64,000 bases of DNA, taken from Stenopsyche tienmushanensis (lineage: Eukaryota; Arthropoda; Insecta; Trichoptera; Stenopsychidae). Every line of letters begins with the position of its first letter. Positions within the stretch are counted from its first letter, which is position 1. The stretch is taken from contig WACJ01000192.1 in NCBI GenBank assembly GCA_008973525.1, positions 372,001 through 436,000 on the forward strand, written 5' to 3'. Made by a program: the position numbers and the translations under genes. Shown here piece after piece: positions 32,850 through 44,290 of this stretch. The notes below the pieces were generated by a model. That model saw only the letters and a program-made list of their open reading frames with translations, did not search any database and had not been told where the DNA came from.

Positions 32850-33467
32850 TACACTTAAACCTTTTTTGTGCGGTGGATGTGTTTCGAGGAAAAGCACACA
32901 AAAAGAAATCGCACAAAAAAACCTATGACTTACATATAAAAAGTGAAGATGCGTTTCATGGATTTTAAAAACCGCATAACTTTGAAACAGTTATATAAAA
33001 TATATCAAAAATCGCACAAAAAAAGTTAATTAAAAAAAATCATCATCACTGTATGATAATTTTTGTTGCGATTTTCGATATGACTCAAAATCGCTAAAAA
33101 ATCACAAAATGGCGATTGTTTAAAAAAAATCAGTCAAGTCATTTTTTGGCCTTATTTTGTCAGTTTTTTTTTTAATTGTTAAAAAATAAATTTTGACATA
33201 AATCTGGTAGGAATAATAGAGGGTTATATATAAAAGATTAAAATTTGAGATATGGAAAGGGCGTGGTGGTATATTTTTATAATATATGATTTACACAGTG
33301 CCAAATTATAATTTTTTCCAAATTTCGGTTAGTGTTGATGATCTATTTCGTATTTTATCCAAAATATCTTCGTATGTATTCTTTATGAAATTAAAAAAAA
33401 TGCTTCAAAAAAAGCGCATAACTTCGAAATCGCACAAAAAAGTCTCACAAAAAGAGGTTTGAGTGTA
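32850..33467. repeat. TIR element family T, copy 1
   Basis: The ends are TACACTTAAACCTTTTTTGT at 32850 and, inverted, AAAGAGGTTTGAGTGTA at 33467, giving terminal repeats of about 22 bp with few mismatches; the first and last base plus flanking T/A would fit a TA target (Tc1-mariner type). The interior repeatedly shows CGCACAAAAAA and CCGCATAACTTTGAAA motifs near both ends, in inverted orientation. An inverted copy is at about 63086-63447. No protein is encoded. Confidence 0.65.
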
Positions 33468-35309
33468 TATATATTTTTTTTAAATTTCAAAAATTATTCC
33501 TATATAAGATAAAGTAAATTATTAGACGTAAAAAGTTATAATTTGCCATAACATTACATACATGCATACTTACCATATACCTATTTTTTTTACAAGTATT
33601 ACAAATGGTGGTAGTCATATTATGATCTATCTATCTATATAGCATCATCTTTGTAAAAAAAGTGAGCTATTTGTATTATCTTCTCGCGATTCTATCCTTG
33701 GTTTTATATTTTCAAGTTCAAATGCTAATTGAAACATTAAATCTTATCTGAATATATTTTCTGCTGTATACGGTTCGTTAAGTTTGAGTGCTATAAATTC
33801 ACTTAGGGGTTATGATGTCATTCCTTTTTTAAAAAGGAACAGCATTAATAAAATACTTAGTTTGAACCATGAGATACCAGTCAAGGTTTAATATCAATTT
33901 TTTGGGTTTATTTAGTGAATATCGAATAAATCTATTAATATATCTGGATTCAGATGAAAGGAGTTGTTTGTCCTGTTTTTCGTCTTGTTCGTCTTTTTTT
34001 TTCATATAAAAGCAATGAAATTTCAATACTTTTTACACTATGAGAAGTTTTTTTAACTTTTAGCCATGTGAGTCACAGTCTTAAAAAAATAGTCATACGC
34101 GATAATAGCAAATATGGCCCGCGTCAGGTGAAAGATAATCTTTTGTGCAACCCGACGGGAATGTGTTAAGTTATTCAGACATCATTGGATGACTAGAATA
34201 CTAATTTTACAAATGAGGGACTAGAATTTTAGAAAATTAGCCAAAGAAAAATTGACTTGAAAATAAGGTAATTCTGATTTTTAAGCTAAATATTAAATTC
34301 GCCATTAAAATATTCAGATAATTGTTTGTCCATGTTCACGATATTCAATTATATAAAACCTATTTCAAATTCTATTATTTTATATTTTTAAAAAAATCAC
34401 AAAAAGTAGATTTAATCTAAGTTTACTTGTGTTTTAGCGTCATAGCTAACTTCTAATTCAAGCGTATAGCATTTTTAATGGGGGAAGAAAACGCACCCTT
34501 TCTACTTGAATCCTCGAACCTTTTATGACTGACCGACCCATACATTTTGTTCATTAGTCACTCCTAACCACTGATCGATTAACCTTTCTGAAATTTAATA
34601 AACCAGTGACGGTATTTCTATTTTGGTAATATTATATGTTGTAAACTATAAGTCACGCCTAATTGCGTGACGTTTCGCACCGTCCATTTCAGCCGTGCTC
34701 TCGCCAATCTGTAGAATTAATTAAGTTTCCTTTTCTTGGCGGAGTGAAGTTATGCAAGTTTCCGTGTTTCCAAGGAATGTTTTCGATTATTTTGCTTTGT
34801 TATCACCGTTAGCGCCGCAAGTGTCGTGTCGTCGACCCGCAAAGGTTAAACTCTTGAAGATATATCATTACGTGGATAGCGGCTTATGATATTGGCGCTC
34901 GTTCTACAAAATACCAAAGCTATAATCAAATTTCATTAATTTGAATTTAAATTAACACAATAGATGCCGGTTAATTGGTCCAATTAAGCGGCTGCCCTAT
35001 TTAAGCGAAATATTAGGCAATCATGAGCACATGATGCATACATCATCCTTTGGTAAACGAGATTAGACCTATTTTCATAAATTTTAAAACAAATATAAAC
35101 ACCAATGTCAAAATTCAACTCAGACAACCATCCAAATTCTTGTCATTTTGTAATAAGTGCAAGAATTTAGCTCATAAGTAGAACATTTTATTGTTTTATG
35201 TTTGATCCACATATTCTATTTTTTGAGTCATTCTTTCATCGAATTATCTAATATTTTTACAGAAGTCTATAATTGCCCAAACTCCCTTATTCCCTGCAAA
35301 TACTTGCAG
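33468..35309. other. AT-rich interval, no gene recognised
   Basis: Slightly GC-richer text at 34650-34870 has no family-like frame. No paired repeat ends were found. Confidence 0.35.
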
Positions 35310-35360
35310 CAGCCACGGTGGAACAGGAGAACGCTCCCAGCAACACCCCCTCTGTGGAAG
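35310..35360 (+). CDS. tentative 51-nt coding exon, plus strand
   Basis: A TTGCAG acceptor is followed by CA, then codons for ATVEQENAPSNTPSVE, then G and a GTATTA donor. The exon is symmetric, phase 1 at both ends. The text is acidic and Ser/Pro-rich, unlike the AT-driven random frames around it. It would join in frame to the ankyrin exon if that exon began at the CATAG acceptor just before 50316 (CC then ATG). This is inference from phase only. Confidence 0.3.
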
Positions 35361-35804
35361 GTATTATCCTGCCGCAAATATTGTAAGAGGAAGAAATTAA
35401 AGCATAAGCTGTATACTGTGTATTTTTAAAACATAATAAAATATGCTTATGTAATAGCATAGCTATACCCCGCCTCTATCGTTTACGCTTGCAAACGGAC
35501 GACCTCCGTGGGTCCGTTCAGTATCGGTTCGTAGAAGAGGTTCGCATAGGAGGGAGACGGGCCGAAGGAAATACGACTTCTTGATCCAGGTCTTTATTCG
35601 TAAACTGAACTAACTCTATGTAGCTATCCAAACCTATTTTGATTCCGATCTATCTTAATAATTTCCCCATTGTTCTCGAAGTTTCAAATTCGTCACAACT
35701 TTAGGATTGTTATTGTCAATTGACTTGGTACATGTGTCACGCTTTCATAAAACCCTATTTTCCACTTTTGTTTTGAGATCAGGCGTTTGTTTTGCAGACG
35801 TGTA
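35361..35804. other. unassigned GC-mixed interval
   Basis: The block 35460-35590 is GC-richer than average (GGACGACCTCCGTGGGTCCG) but shows no recognisable frame or repeat partner in the window. Confidence 0.3.
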
Positions 35805-36060
35805 TGCTTTGACGGACACGTCTGTATTATGCAGTCATTTTTAATACTAAAAATGTCGTATAATGCAGACATGTCCACCATGTAAACCCAATTTTTTGTC
35901 AGCTCTGCCGCAACGTGTAACAAGCTTGATAATGAACCAAGCTCAATAAATGAACCTTAACACTGTTGATATCACACAATATTCGTTAATTTCTTCGAAA
36001 TAACTCTTAATGTTCAACTTGCATAGCATCTGCTTTCTGTTATTGCAATTTTTGCCTATT
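35805..36060. repeat. dispersed repeat family D, copy 2
   Basis: It shares GTCAGCTCTGCCGCAACGTG, AATAAATGAACCTTAACACT and CATCTGCTTTCTGTTATT with the intronic copy at 9236-9430, in the same orientation. It lies directly before the TTAA-bounded element at 36190. Confidence 0.6.
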
Positions 36061-36189
36061 AATGTGTTGCTAAAATAAAAGGACAGGTCCACTGTGCAAG
36101 CCTGCCAGTTTACTTCTGAAGAAGTAGATTTTGCAACAGAGTTAAGATTGAGATTAAAGAGAATTGGAGGTTGAGATTAAAAGACTCGT

Positions 36190-36577
36190 TTAACCCTTTG
36201 AGTAGTGAGCTTATATAAAATCATCATAATATTAGATGCTATATTTGCTTGTCCGCACTTATCGTCATACAAATCCACTTATCTATCAGGACCGTTGCAG
36301 CGTGTATGAAGCTTGTATTTAAATAAATAAGCACTGTCGATAGCACATAATATTCGGTCATTTCTTCAAGTAAACATAAACAATAAACTTGAAAAATCGA
36401 TTCATTATATCATTCACATATCATTATTAGTCGATAAATTTGGGTAACAAAATACTCTCTCTCAACATGCAAGACACTCTCCGTCTCTGTCTATCTTCAA
36501 GCTCAAGTGTAAGAATGCTCTTTTTGAGTCACTGGAATTCGGACACAACGCAGCGTCTTACCTCTTTAAGGGGTTAA
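36190..36577. mobile_element. piggyBac-like MITE (TTAA-bounded), family P copy 1
   Basis: Begins TTAACCCTTTGAGTAGTGAG and ends CTCTTTAAGGGGTTAA, so both ends have the TTAA target followed by C-runs, as piggyBac elements do. It is 388 bp long and non-coding. A long inverted copy lies at 45.97-46.28 kb, with shared text such as TCATTATTAGTCGATAAATT and GATAGCACATAATATTCGG. Confidence 0.7.
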
Positions 36578-37789
36578 TTATCAAAACAAATGTCTGCTCT
36601 CAAAAAAACACGAACAATCAAGCTTTGATCCATTTTGTTCTTACATCATATATAGTGTGATATAGTGAATTGTGAGCTGTTTGTGTGTGTTTCCACAATT
36701 ATTGTCGATAGTGTTTTTTTCTCTCTTATGCTCTTCTTCTTCTTCTAAGTAATTTCTCTTATGCGTGTTATCAGTGAAAAGAGGAAGTATTTGGGGAATG
36801 AAGTTAAAACATTATTTTAATATTAATAATGCAACACGAATTTAATAATAGTGATTTTCATTAATCAGATTTTGTGTAATTATATTCTAAATTTTACTCA
36901 AGTAGGTTGCGAGTCCAAACACGAAACCTGCAGCCCACGAGTGTGTGAAGAATGCAAAACAATAGCGATTAATCTGTATAATTTATTCAAAAAAATATTT
37001 TGAGAATCTGATGGCCTAGTTATGAGCCAAGAAATGAGATCAGTAGTCCAAAAAGATATCGCGCTTTTAGTTGACCGATTAAGCGCAGGGCTGAGCTTAG
37101 CCACCAGCAACAGTGTTGGGATTTGCGCGCCATTTTATGCACGCAACGTCCGGTCCTCAAGTGGGTCACCCAGCAGCACTTGCCTGGGTCAGTGTTGGGT
37201 CACTCCTGCTACCATGGATAGACCTCATTTTCAGACGAGCTTTTCCAGCTCTCAAGCTGCATCGTGCAAACAAAAATAAACCACAGGGTCAATAAAAGCA
37301 AGCGCTCTCTTTTCAACACGGCAATTCCGATTGATAGGAATTCTTGACTGGCAATCTATTTTTTTAAATCAAGAACTTAGATTCCGGTCAACGAAGGCTT
37401 CGGTCAATCGAAACATATTTGGAGCCTCGTAGAATGGGGCTAATTTAGGCCACTATGTCGCTTATTTGGATAAACCGCTTAGCGTATGTGGTACTAATAG
37501 ACCTTGCAGTAGGATGTAATATCACAATAGAGAAGAAAACTGTACGGATCCAATTGTTAAGAATAAATAGATGAATTATTTATGGGTAGCACAGGACCAA
37601 CCCTATTGGTGCTGACCGAGTCTCGCACAGTAGAAGTGAAACTTCTTAACTGGTGAAAAGTGGATTTTATGCATTGTTTTTTTCCATTTGTCATCGATTT
37701 TTATTATTTTTTTGCCCTTAATTTGACTCAGTTGTTGAAACTTTTCTTGGCTGTTTATTTGCTCTTCCACACGATAGAAATGGTCAGCT
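36578..37789. other. interval with a GC-richer unassigned block
   Basis: Bases 37080-37280 are GC-richer and open in two overlapping frames (GTCACCCAGCAGCACTTGCC region), possibly an old mobile element. No motif was recognised. The remainder is AT-rich. Confidence 0.3.
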
Positions 37790-38025
37790 AATATATGAAA
37801 CTGCGTGTTGTGTAATTTTTAATAAAATAGGTTTTCTATTTGTGTAATGGCTGATTTATTCTACGTATAGACACAAACACAGACACACATTTTAGAAGCG
37901 ACGCGGCGCATGCGCGTTGTGATGTGTTTGGAACCGAGACGGAGAAACAAAAGACGATTCTCCCCCTCTTTCCGTCCAACTGTCGCTTGGAGTTTCATTT
38001 TCCGTGACGGCCAAGTAAATTTACC
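37790..38025 (+). repeat. family C repeat, copy 2
   Basis: GTGTTGTGTAATTTTTAATA, AATGGCTGATTTATTCTACG, the GCGCATGCGCG core (about 37907-37917) and CTTGGAGTTTCATTTTCCGT then GACGGCCAAGT follow in the same order as in the 49.9- and 56.1-kb copies. This is among the most complete copies. Confidence 0.75.
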
Positions 38026-38264
38026 CCACCACACTTAAAGAAATTTCACATCAATTAAAACATAAATAAGAAAGATATTAACAAAACTACAAAAGGCACT
38101 TACTACGATACAAAAGAAAATCAATTTTCTTTTTTCAGCCATATTTGCAAGTAAGAAAATTAACCGTTTGGTGATAATTTTGTAGAATTTGCAACAAAAT
38201 TCCATAAAGCCTTACCCTCTATAAAACAACCGTTTGGTGTGGTTCAAATTCCTAATATTGCTAT

Positions 38265-38590
38265 ATTTATATACTACCAGCGAATACCCAGCATACGTTG
38301 CAATGACATTTGCGCCTAGTGATTATTTGATAAGAAACGCAGTACGTGATTTATTGCTTCAAGCCACGTGTAGCGCCAAGGGCAGGGCCCAAGCTTCTCA
38401 TCGCCAGACGGATATGCGCCAATATGATGCATCCGCTAAACGTCTTGCGTAACAAATTGCGTACAAAAACAATACTTGTACTAATTTTATAATATTCACA
38501 AAAGTGCACGCAGCAATTCCCCAAAGTTTCATTGCAATCGGATGAACGGTATGGCAGCGCATAAAATACGAACAAACAAACAATGATTTT
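38265..38590 (+). repeat. probable LINE-derived (RTE/Jockey tail-like) repeat
   Basis: The text ACCCAGCATACGTTGCAATG and, further on, CAAAGTTTCATTGCAATCGG then ATGAACGG and ACGAACAAACAAACAA is the type of tail common to insect LINE/SINE families. It has no coding domain here and no second copy in the window, so the assignment rests on general resemblance. Confidence 0.4.
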
Positions 38591-39132
38591 TATATTCATG
38601 AAAATTATCATTCTAAACCGTACAATTTTATTATATTTATAACCGATTGTTATGGCCATCCTATTCATATATACATTCATCCAGGACGTTCAAATCCTTA
38701 TTTTCTCTATTGGGGCGACAATTAGACTTGTGACAATTGTGCATTTAATTACTTCTTTAAAATACACTTATTCTATTATTATGATTTAAGAAGTCAGAAA
38801 GGCTTTCTTTCAATAAAATTGCTTTATTTTTCTTGCACACATTTTATAAGTGGCCATATTATGCTAAAAGAATTCGTCATATTGATGAAAAACGTTTATT
38901 TTTGTAATTGGAACACATCCCAAAATTATGAATAATCATACCATAATTCTGTTGGTGATAACCCTATTTTTTTCCAATCAAGTGTAAAAAACGAGGGCAA
39001 CGAAGCAATCAATTAAATTGAATATTTTTATGACTTTCAAAGTTTATTTTTTCTGAGTCTCGCATTTGAACGAACATTTGCTTAGATTGCTGCTTTAACC
39101 GGCACGTCCACTGTGTCTACATTTCTTCACCC

Positions 39133-39561
39133 TCAGTAATTGCGCCCTGAATGCTCAATCGCAGTATTTAGTACTCCTTGCATTGGCTGACCTAGATTTG
39201 CTGATTTTCTTCTTTCTTTGGCAAAGAGTACCTCCACCTTTCTTTTCGCCACCTTTGACCGACTTTTTTTTATTCGGGTGTCATATTTTACGCCACTATG
39301 AACATTGTATAAATAGATCGATACCATAATGCACCTCTTTGTCAACCCACATTTGTGACAATCTTGATCATTTTCGCACTTACGTCGTCGTAGACGATTC
39401 GCAAAAACGTCATTTATGTCTGCACGCCAACTCTTTGGTTGTATTCGAATTGATTTTTGATAACACAGTCCAATGATAAATAACCTTTTGTCGACATTAT
39501 GAAGTGCGTGCTGGTCGACTTTCGGTAATGTCCTGAAACGACCGTGAAACTTTAAGGCCAT
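39133..39561 (-). CDS. unidentified 142-codon open frame
   Basis: This is the longest unexplained open frame in the repeat-rich middle. It starts MALKFHGRFRTLPKVDQHAL, is rich in Lys/Arg (RLRRRKCENDQDCHKCG; IKKSRSKVAKRKVEVLFAKE) and ends NTAIEHSGRNY. A C-x6-C-x2-C spacing is visible, but no family was recognised. The flanks are AT-rich and no splice context is evident. It may be a decayed mobile-element frame rather than a gene. Confidence 0.25.
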   Translation of the reverse strand: MALKFHGRFRTLPKVDQHALHNVDKRLFIIGLCYQKSIRIQPKSWRADINDVFANRLRRRKCENDQDCHKCGLTKRCIMVSIYLYNVHSGVKYDTRIKKSRSKVAKRKVEVLFAKERRKSANLGQPMQGVLNTAIEHSGRNY

Positions 39562-40571
39562 GTGTTTTCATCAGTCTTCGACAGAAAATGTAAGATCCAA
39601 TTTATGATAAAATGGGTTCTGTGACATTAAACTGTTATTGATAAACCAATTTATTTTCGGCATCCATATCTACATATGGACAAAATGACGCAATCCCTAT
39701 TCGGAACATCAGTAACAATGTGATGTTATGTTGATTGATGATATTCAAACTTCAATAAAAATTATATACAATTTTTCTATCACAACTTTTACTTTATAAT
39801 CACATCAAGGATGGCTTTTTTTTAATAGCGAATCATTCAATCAATAAACCGTCTATGGAAATACACTATGATATTCATTCGAAAGAATACCCCCAAACAA
39901 ATTGTTCTCTTCTACGTACAGCCTTATAAATAATAGATTGTAGAGCATCGAGCAGTCTTCACAAGTTCATAAATATTTATACAGTAAATTGTATAAGCTA
40001 ACTTTGTTTAATTCATCCAAGTACAAAAGAAAAGTAAACCCAAGCGATATAATAAAATTTATTACGACATTAAAAATATACAATTTTGGCCATATTTCGT
40101 TTGAAGCCGACCGAAAAAACTAAACTCAAACGAAGAATGCCATGCCAATTTGATGTAATTTGATAAAGCCTAAGAAAAAATCATTTAAAGATAAGTAAAA
40201 ATGATATTAATCGAATTCAAAAAATAATATGCTAGGAAATAAAGAGGGAATAAATTAACATCCAAGGCATTCCAAAATTTGTTGAAAATCCGGCCCCAGT
40301 CTAATCCGGCGCCCCCTGTAGTCCGACATCTCAATATAATTGTGATACATATGTACGGTGAAGTTTCGTCAATGTATAAAATGCAAAAGTGTGATTCTGG
40401 ACTGCCTAAAGAAACATTAAAAAATAAAAAAATAGTAAGCGATTGAAAAAAAAAATATATTTACCAACTTTTTTGTAGTTTTTTGTTCATTAAAAAAAAA
40501 TTGGTTGAATATCTTTAGATAATTGTAGTCTATACGATGAAGACGTTTATTATACACTTGCCTACCAAATT

Positions 40572-40802
40572 TCATAGCGAATTCTTATCTAGGACGTGTG
40601 GGAGCACTTCCATGAGCTTGGAAAAAGTAGTTTCGAGAAAAACGCGTTTAAAGATTCTCTTCTCCTCAGCTTCGCGAAGCACAGCTTCTCGTCGTTGGCT
40701 TATAACTTTGCGAATTTCATTTATATCGACTTGAAATTTACTGAATGTATTCTTGAACATTGGTTCTTTCCGATACACGAAGAAAAAAATATTTTTTAAC
40801 AA
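40572..40802 (-). mobile_element. open frame inside the composite element, unidentified
   Basis: A 76-codon minus frame is rich in charged helical text (ISQRREAVLREAEEKRIFKR then VFLETTFSKLMEVLPHV). It sits just 3' (minus strand) of the mariner DD34D block at 40860-40925. It could be the tail of a transposon-encoded protein; no family was recognised. Confidence 0.3.
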
Positions 40803-40844
40803 GGTAGAAACGCCCTTAAGATATTTTATTAAATGTCAAATGTA

Positions 40845-41640
40845 AAAAAGACAAACGGGTAATAGTCGCTGGGAGCCAAATCTGGAGAATAAGGTGGATG
40901 GGGAAGCAATTCAAAGTGCAATTTCTTCTTCTTTATTTAGGATCGTTTTATCGCAATTATTTCCGTTAAATGCATTAATAACGACATATAATATTCGCTA
41001 TTGATGGTTCTTCCTTTCTCAAGGTAATCGATAAATAAAGAACTGTTAAGGAGTATACTGATGGATCCAAGTTTCATCTATTGTCAAATAGCGCATAAAA
41101 AATCCTTTGTATTGAGTTGTAACAGCTTCAAACAGTGCTATGAATTGTCGACATAAAGTTGTTTTTGATCGACTGTGTGCAAATGCGGTACTCACTTCGA
41201 ACAAAGCTTTCTCATGGACAAACGTTAATGCAAAATCTCGAACACGCTGCCTTCTTATATCCTTAACAGGTTAGCTATCTCATGCAACTTCAATTTGCGA
41301 TCGGCCAAATTGACAAGTGCCAAATTTGGGCGACCAGAGCGTTCATCATCATCGGTGTTTATACGGTCGCGTTTAAAATCAGTAAACCACTTATCTACCA
41401 ATTTGTCTCTATGGAGTAGAGTCCGAATTAGACAAGTTATTGCTATGCTTCGGTGATATTTTTTCCCATTATAAAGCGATGCTTTATCAGCACACATTTT
41501 GAAAATCACACATATAGCGTCATTAAAACCATTGTAACTTGTGAAATATACATTAGATTGTTATGAGATTTTGACAAGTATTATTTGAAGGTCGGTATTT
41601 TTTATACGTCATCCTAAGAACTGTAGTATTTGTCGTTCAG
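40845..41640 (-). mobile_element. mariner-type relic, family E copy 2, internally decayed
   Basis: The minus strand reads, from 5' to 3': a 5' end matching that at 26185; DKWFTDFKRDRINTDDDERS then GRPN with RKLKLHEIANLLRI (DNA-binding region); broken text; and KLHFELLPHPPYSPDLAPSD then YYPF at about 40925-40855, the catalytic DD34D YSPDLAPSDY block. Several stops and frame changes make it inactive. It is inserted in the composite element at 40286-44290. Confidence 0.85.
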
Positions 41641-41684
41641 TAGGAGAGATTGGCTTGAACACCAAGAAAAATGAAGCTCTAAGC

Positions 41685-41835
41685 CGGTGGATCGTTTGTG
41701 GACTCTCCATCTCTTTCACACACATTACAGGCATATTTCGCGCATGCGCAGCGTATACTGTTTGTATACGTAACATAAAGCAACCTTTAGCACTTTTTTA
41801 TATATTACACAAACGCAGCTTCATTTGCTAGCTAA
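41685..41835 (-). repeat. family C repeat, copy 3 (truncated)
   Basis: TTTCGCGCATGCGCAGCG (core) and CATAAAGCAACCTTTAGCAC follow the order seen at 29150-29385, same orientation. The gene-proximal end is shortened. Confidence 0.65.
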
Positions 41836-42499
41836 TTTCCATTGTATGATCAAAAAAATGATGAAAAGACATAGAAAGAAGAATGCGAATAAATCGCCAA
41901 AAAAGTGCCAAAAAGTATATTGAAAAGAAGTAGATAGTTTTGAGTCAGCCAAAGGGAAAAAATAATAAAAACCGTTAACAAACAGGAAAAAAGCAACGTA
42001 AATTTACTTCGTGTGTATGCATGGGAGCGAGTTGGATAGTCATTGTTCTGCATTGGACGCAATTATGTAATTTTATATGATTGTTATATAAAAATGCAGT
42101 GTAATAGGAAGTGATACTACAAATTTAAAAAAAATGCATACAATAGTGAGCACATTAACGTGAACACGATTTTGATGTTTGCTCACAAAGGTCAATGCAT
42201 CGAAAGCAGTTTATGTGTTAAATATGTCGATATTGATGAGCCGGGTGTACTTTGAATGTTTGACCTTGTGATAAATATATTGTGTGAATAATTAAACAAA
42301 TGATATCCATCAATGTCAATAAAGCGTGTGAAGGTTATTGGGACATGCCATAAATAATGTCGCTAATATTTTATGAGCGTTTTTGGCGATTTGATAACAG
42401 CAATGTGGGTTGCTACAAAATGAGGTCGAGAGTATTTACAATTTTTGTCGATGTTGCCCGAATAGTGTTTTGTTCCAATAGTTGTTTTCAATAGCTCAA

Positions 42500-43206
42500 G
42501 AAATTACGTTGATAAATTTGATCAAAAATTACTAATAAGTCCATTTCCGAGGCAACTTGCTGCTGGAAATGCACGCTCAGCTTCCACACACGTTGAAGGT
42601 ATCGTCATCAGATATTTAAATGCTAGTTCGAGTTGATGATCGCATGAGCCCCCATTTCCATATAACACCATCAATGTAACTGATAAAATTTCTTTCTGCT
42701 GAGACACGGACTAAAACTCGCAAAAATCCCGATTTCCCGACAAATTATTTATTTCCGTCGCTGCAGATGAGTGCAGAGATACACCATAATACTTTGATGT
42801 GATTCGTAATTATATTACGGAGGAATAAAAAAAATTTGAACCCCGTATCTATTATATTTCATATCGATATTCCCATTATTAGAGTCGAGGTGTAGTAAAT
42901 ACATCACCGGTAGGGAAAGGTTAATATAACAATTTGAAAAACATATATGTACTGTATATATGTATACATAGATTAGACAGTTACTGCCCCTAGGCGTAGT
43001 CTAAGCTCACCACAATTAGTAGTTATGCCACTGTTTCCAAGCGTCCAGATTTCGGCAGGAATGTCTCGATTTAATAGCCTTTATCGTGTTGGTGAGGTGT
43101 ACGATTTCTGTTAGATAAAAATTTCATTTCCGAATTTTTTGGGATTACGTTTATTAATTCTGGGATTCATGAACACCTAAAACTGTCCGAGATTGGATTC
43201 CCTAGA
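42500..43206 (-). mobile_element. hAT-like element family B, copy 1
   Basis: On the minus strand at 42522-42707 the frame reads LAFKYLMTIPSTCVEAERAF then PAASCLGN, the hAT C-terminal dimerisation motif (YLxIPATSxxSERxFSAAG). The downstream part holds CCCGTATCTATTATATTTCA, CTACTGCCCCTAGGCGTAG-type text, and ends GGATTCCCTAGAA at about 43206. Related copies lie at 48480-49310 (inverted), 52065-52625 and 62725-62870, all of them deletion products. Confidence 0.75.
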
Positions 43207-43640
43207 ACTATGTATTTTGTTACATGAACTGATAAATGAAGTTTCAATATGTTTTCAATCCGACAAACGCTTTGCAAGTCAGTGTCAGATTGTCCATTTG
43301 TCGGACTATGGGGAACTGCCTTCGACCCCTTATAATCCGGAACTTTTTGGAAAGGAGTACTAGTAATCCGAAAAAATATTAAAATGGCAAATATCGCCCG
43401 ATGGCTACCAAATCTTCTTTTTTTATCTTCTTGTAATACAACTTTGATTTCATGGTTAATATGGGCTCAGAAATAGGTGTACTTACAAAATGATGCATTA
43501 TGATTTAAGCAGTCCAGAATCACACTTTTGCATTTTTTACATTAATAAAGCCTTACCGTACTTACGTACTATACTTGTATTAATATAGAATTATAAAATA
43601 GTTTAAAGAAAGTGCTCAATGAGCAACTAAAAACATTTTT

Positions 43641-44232
43641 AGGTACGAGGCATATCCTGAAAGTAAGTGTACTAACAAAATGTAAATTTGATATAAATTT
43701 TTCAACGTAATCGCCATCCGGAGGGGGGGGGGGTTCAAAATATCCTCCTCTCGTCAGCATATCCCTCATTTTATTTTGAGTTATTTTAGGGCCTCACAAT
43801 AAAGTTATACATTGACGGTCTCTCCCTAAGGCATAAATTTCCTTTTCGATACCAAAATACTGAGGCCATGATTTCTTTAACAGACAGAAAATCGGTATGA
43901 CGACTGTCTTTTAGACTCAAACGTATAATGAGCCACCCATTTTTTATCTCCAGTTACAATAGAGCTCAGAAAATCCTCACTCTCCAATTCAAATCACACA
44001 AGAAACTTGCAGGCGATATTGACCCGCTCACACTTCGTGAAATTTATTATCGACATCTTTCACGCAGTTGGATAGTACAACGTGAATTTACGTACTACCG
44101 TATTCCTACTATGTTCGCTTTGTCAAGAGATCTCCTTCTACCACTCAGTATGATCAGCCCTTAAAAAACAAAAAAACCACAGCCCGTTATTGTCACAGTA
44201 CACTTAGTTTCGGGATATGTCTCATACTATAC
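43641..44232 (-). mobile_element. mariner relic with recognisable terminal repeats
   Basis: ACGAGGCATATCCTGAAAGT (about 43643) and its inverse at about 44230 (CGGGATATGTCTCATAC) are mariner-style terminal repeats of about 28 bp. Between them, on the minus strand, SVKEIMASVFWYRKGNLCL (family: KVMATVFWDxxGxLLxD) and near the end GDYVEK match mariner transposase; stops and frameshifts are frequent. A poly-C/G run lies at 43724-43733. It splits the right arm of the composite element. Confidence 0.8.
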
Positions 44233-44290
44233 TTATATTGGAATGCCGGATTACAGGGGGCGCCGGATTAGATCGGAGCTAGATCTGTTG

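Larger units (their letters stand above)
40286..44290. mobile_element. composite long-TIR element (pogo/Tigger-like ends) with nested insertions
   Basis: TCTAATCCGGCGCCCCCTGT at about 40299 and its near-exact inverse ending at about 44271 (ACAGGGGGCGCCGGATTAGA) bracket 4 kb. Further inside, GCAAAAGTGTGATTCTGGAC (40383) pairs with its inverse at about 43512-43531, so both arms exceed 120 bp. The right arm is split by a mariner (43641-44232), and the interior also holds a mariner (about 40845-41640) and a hAT fragment (about 42500-43206). No transposase belonging to the outer element was recognised; the pogo/Tigger guess comes from the look of the ends only. Confidence 0.55.
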
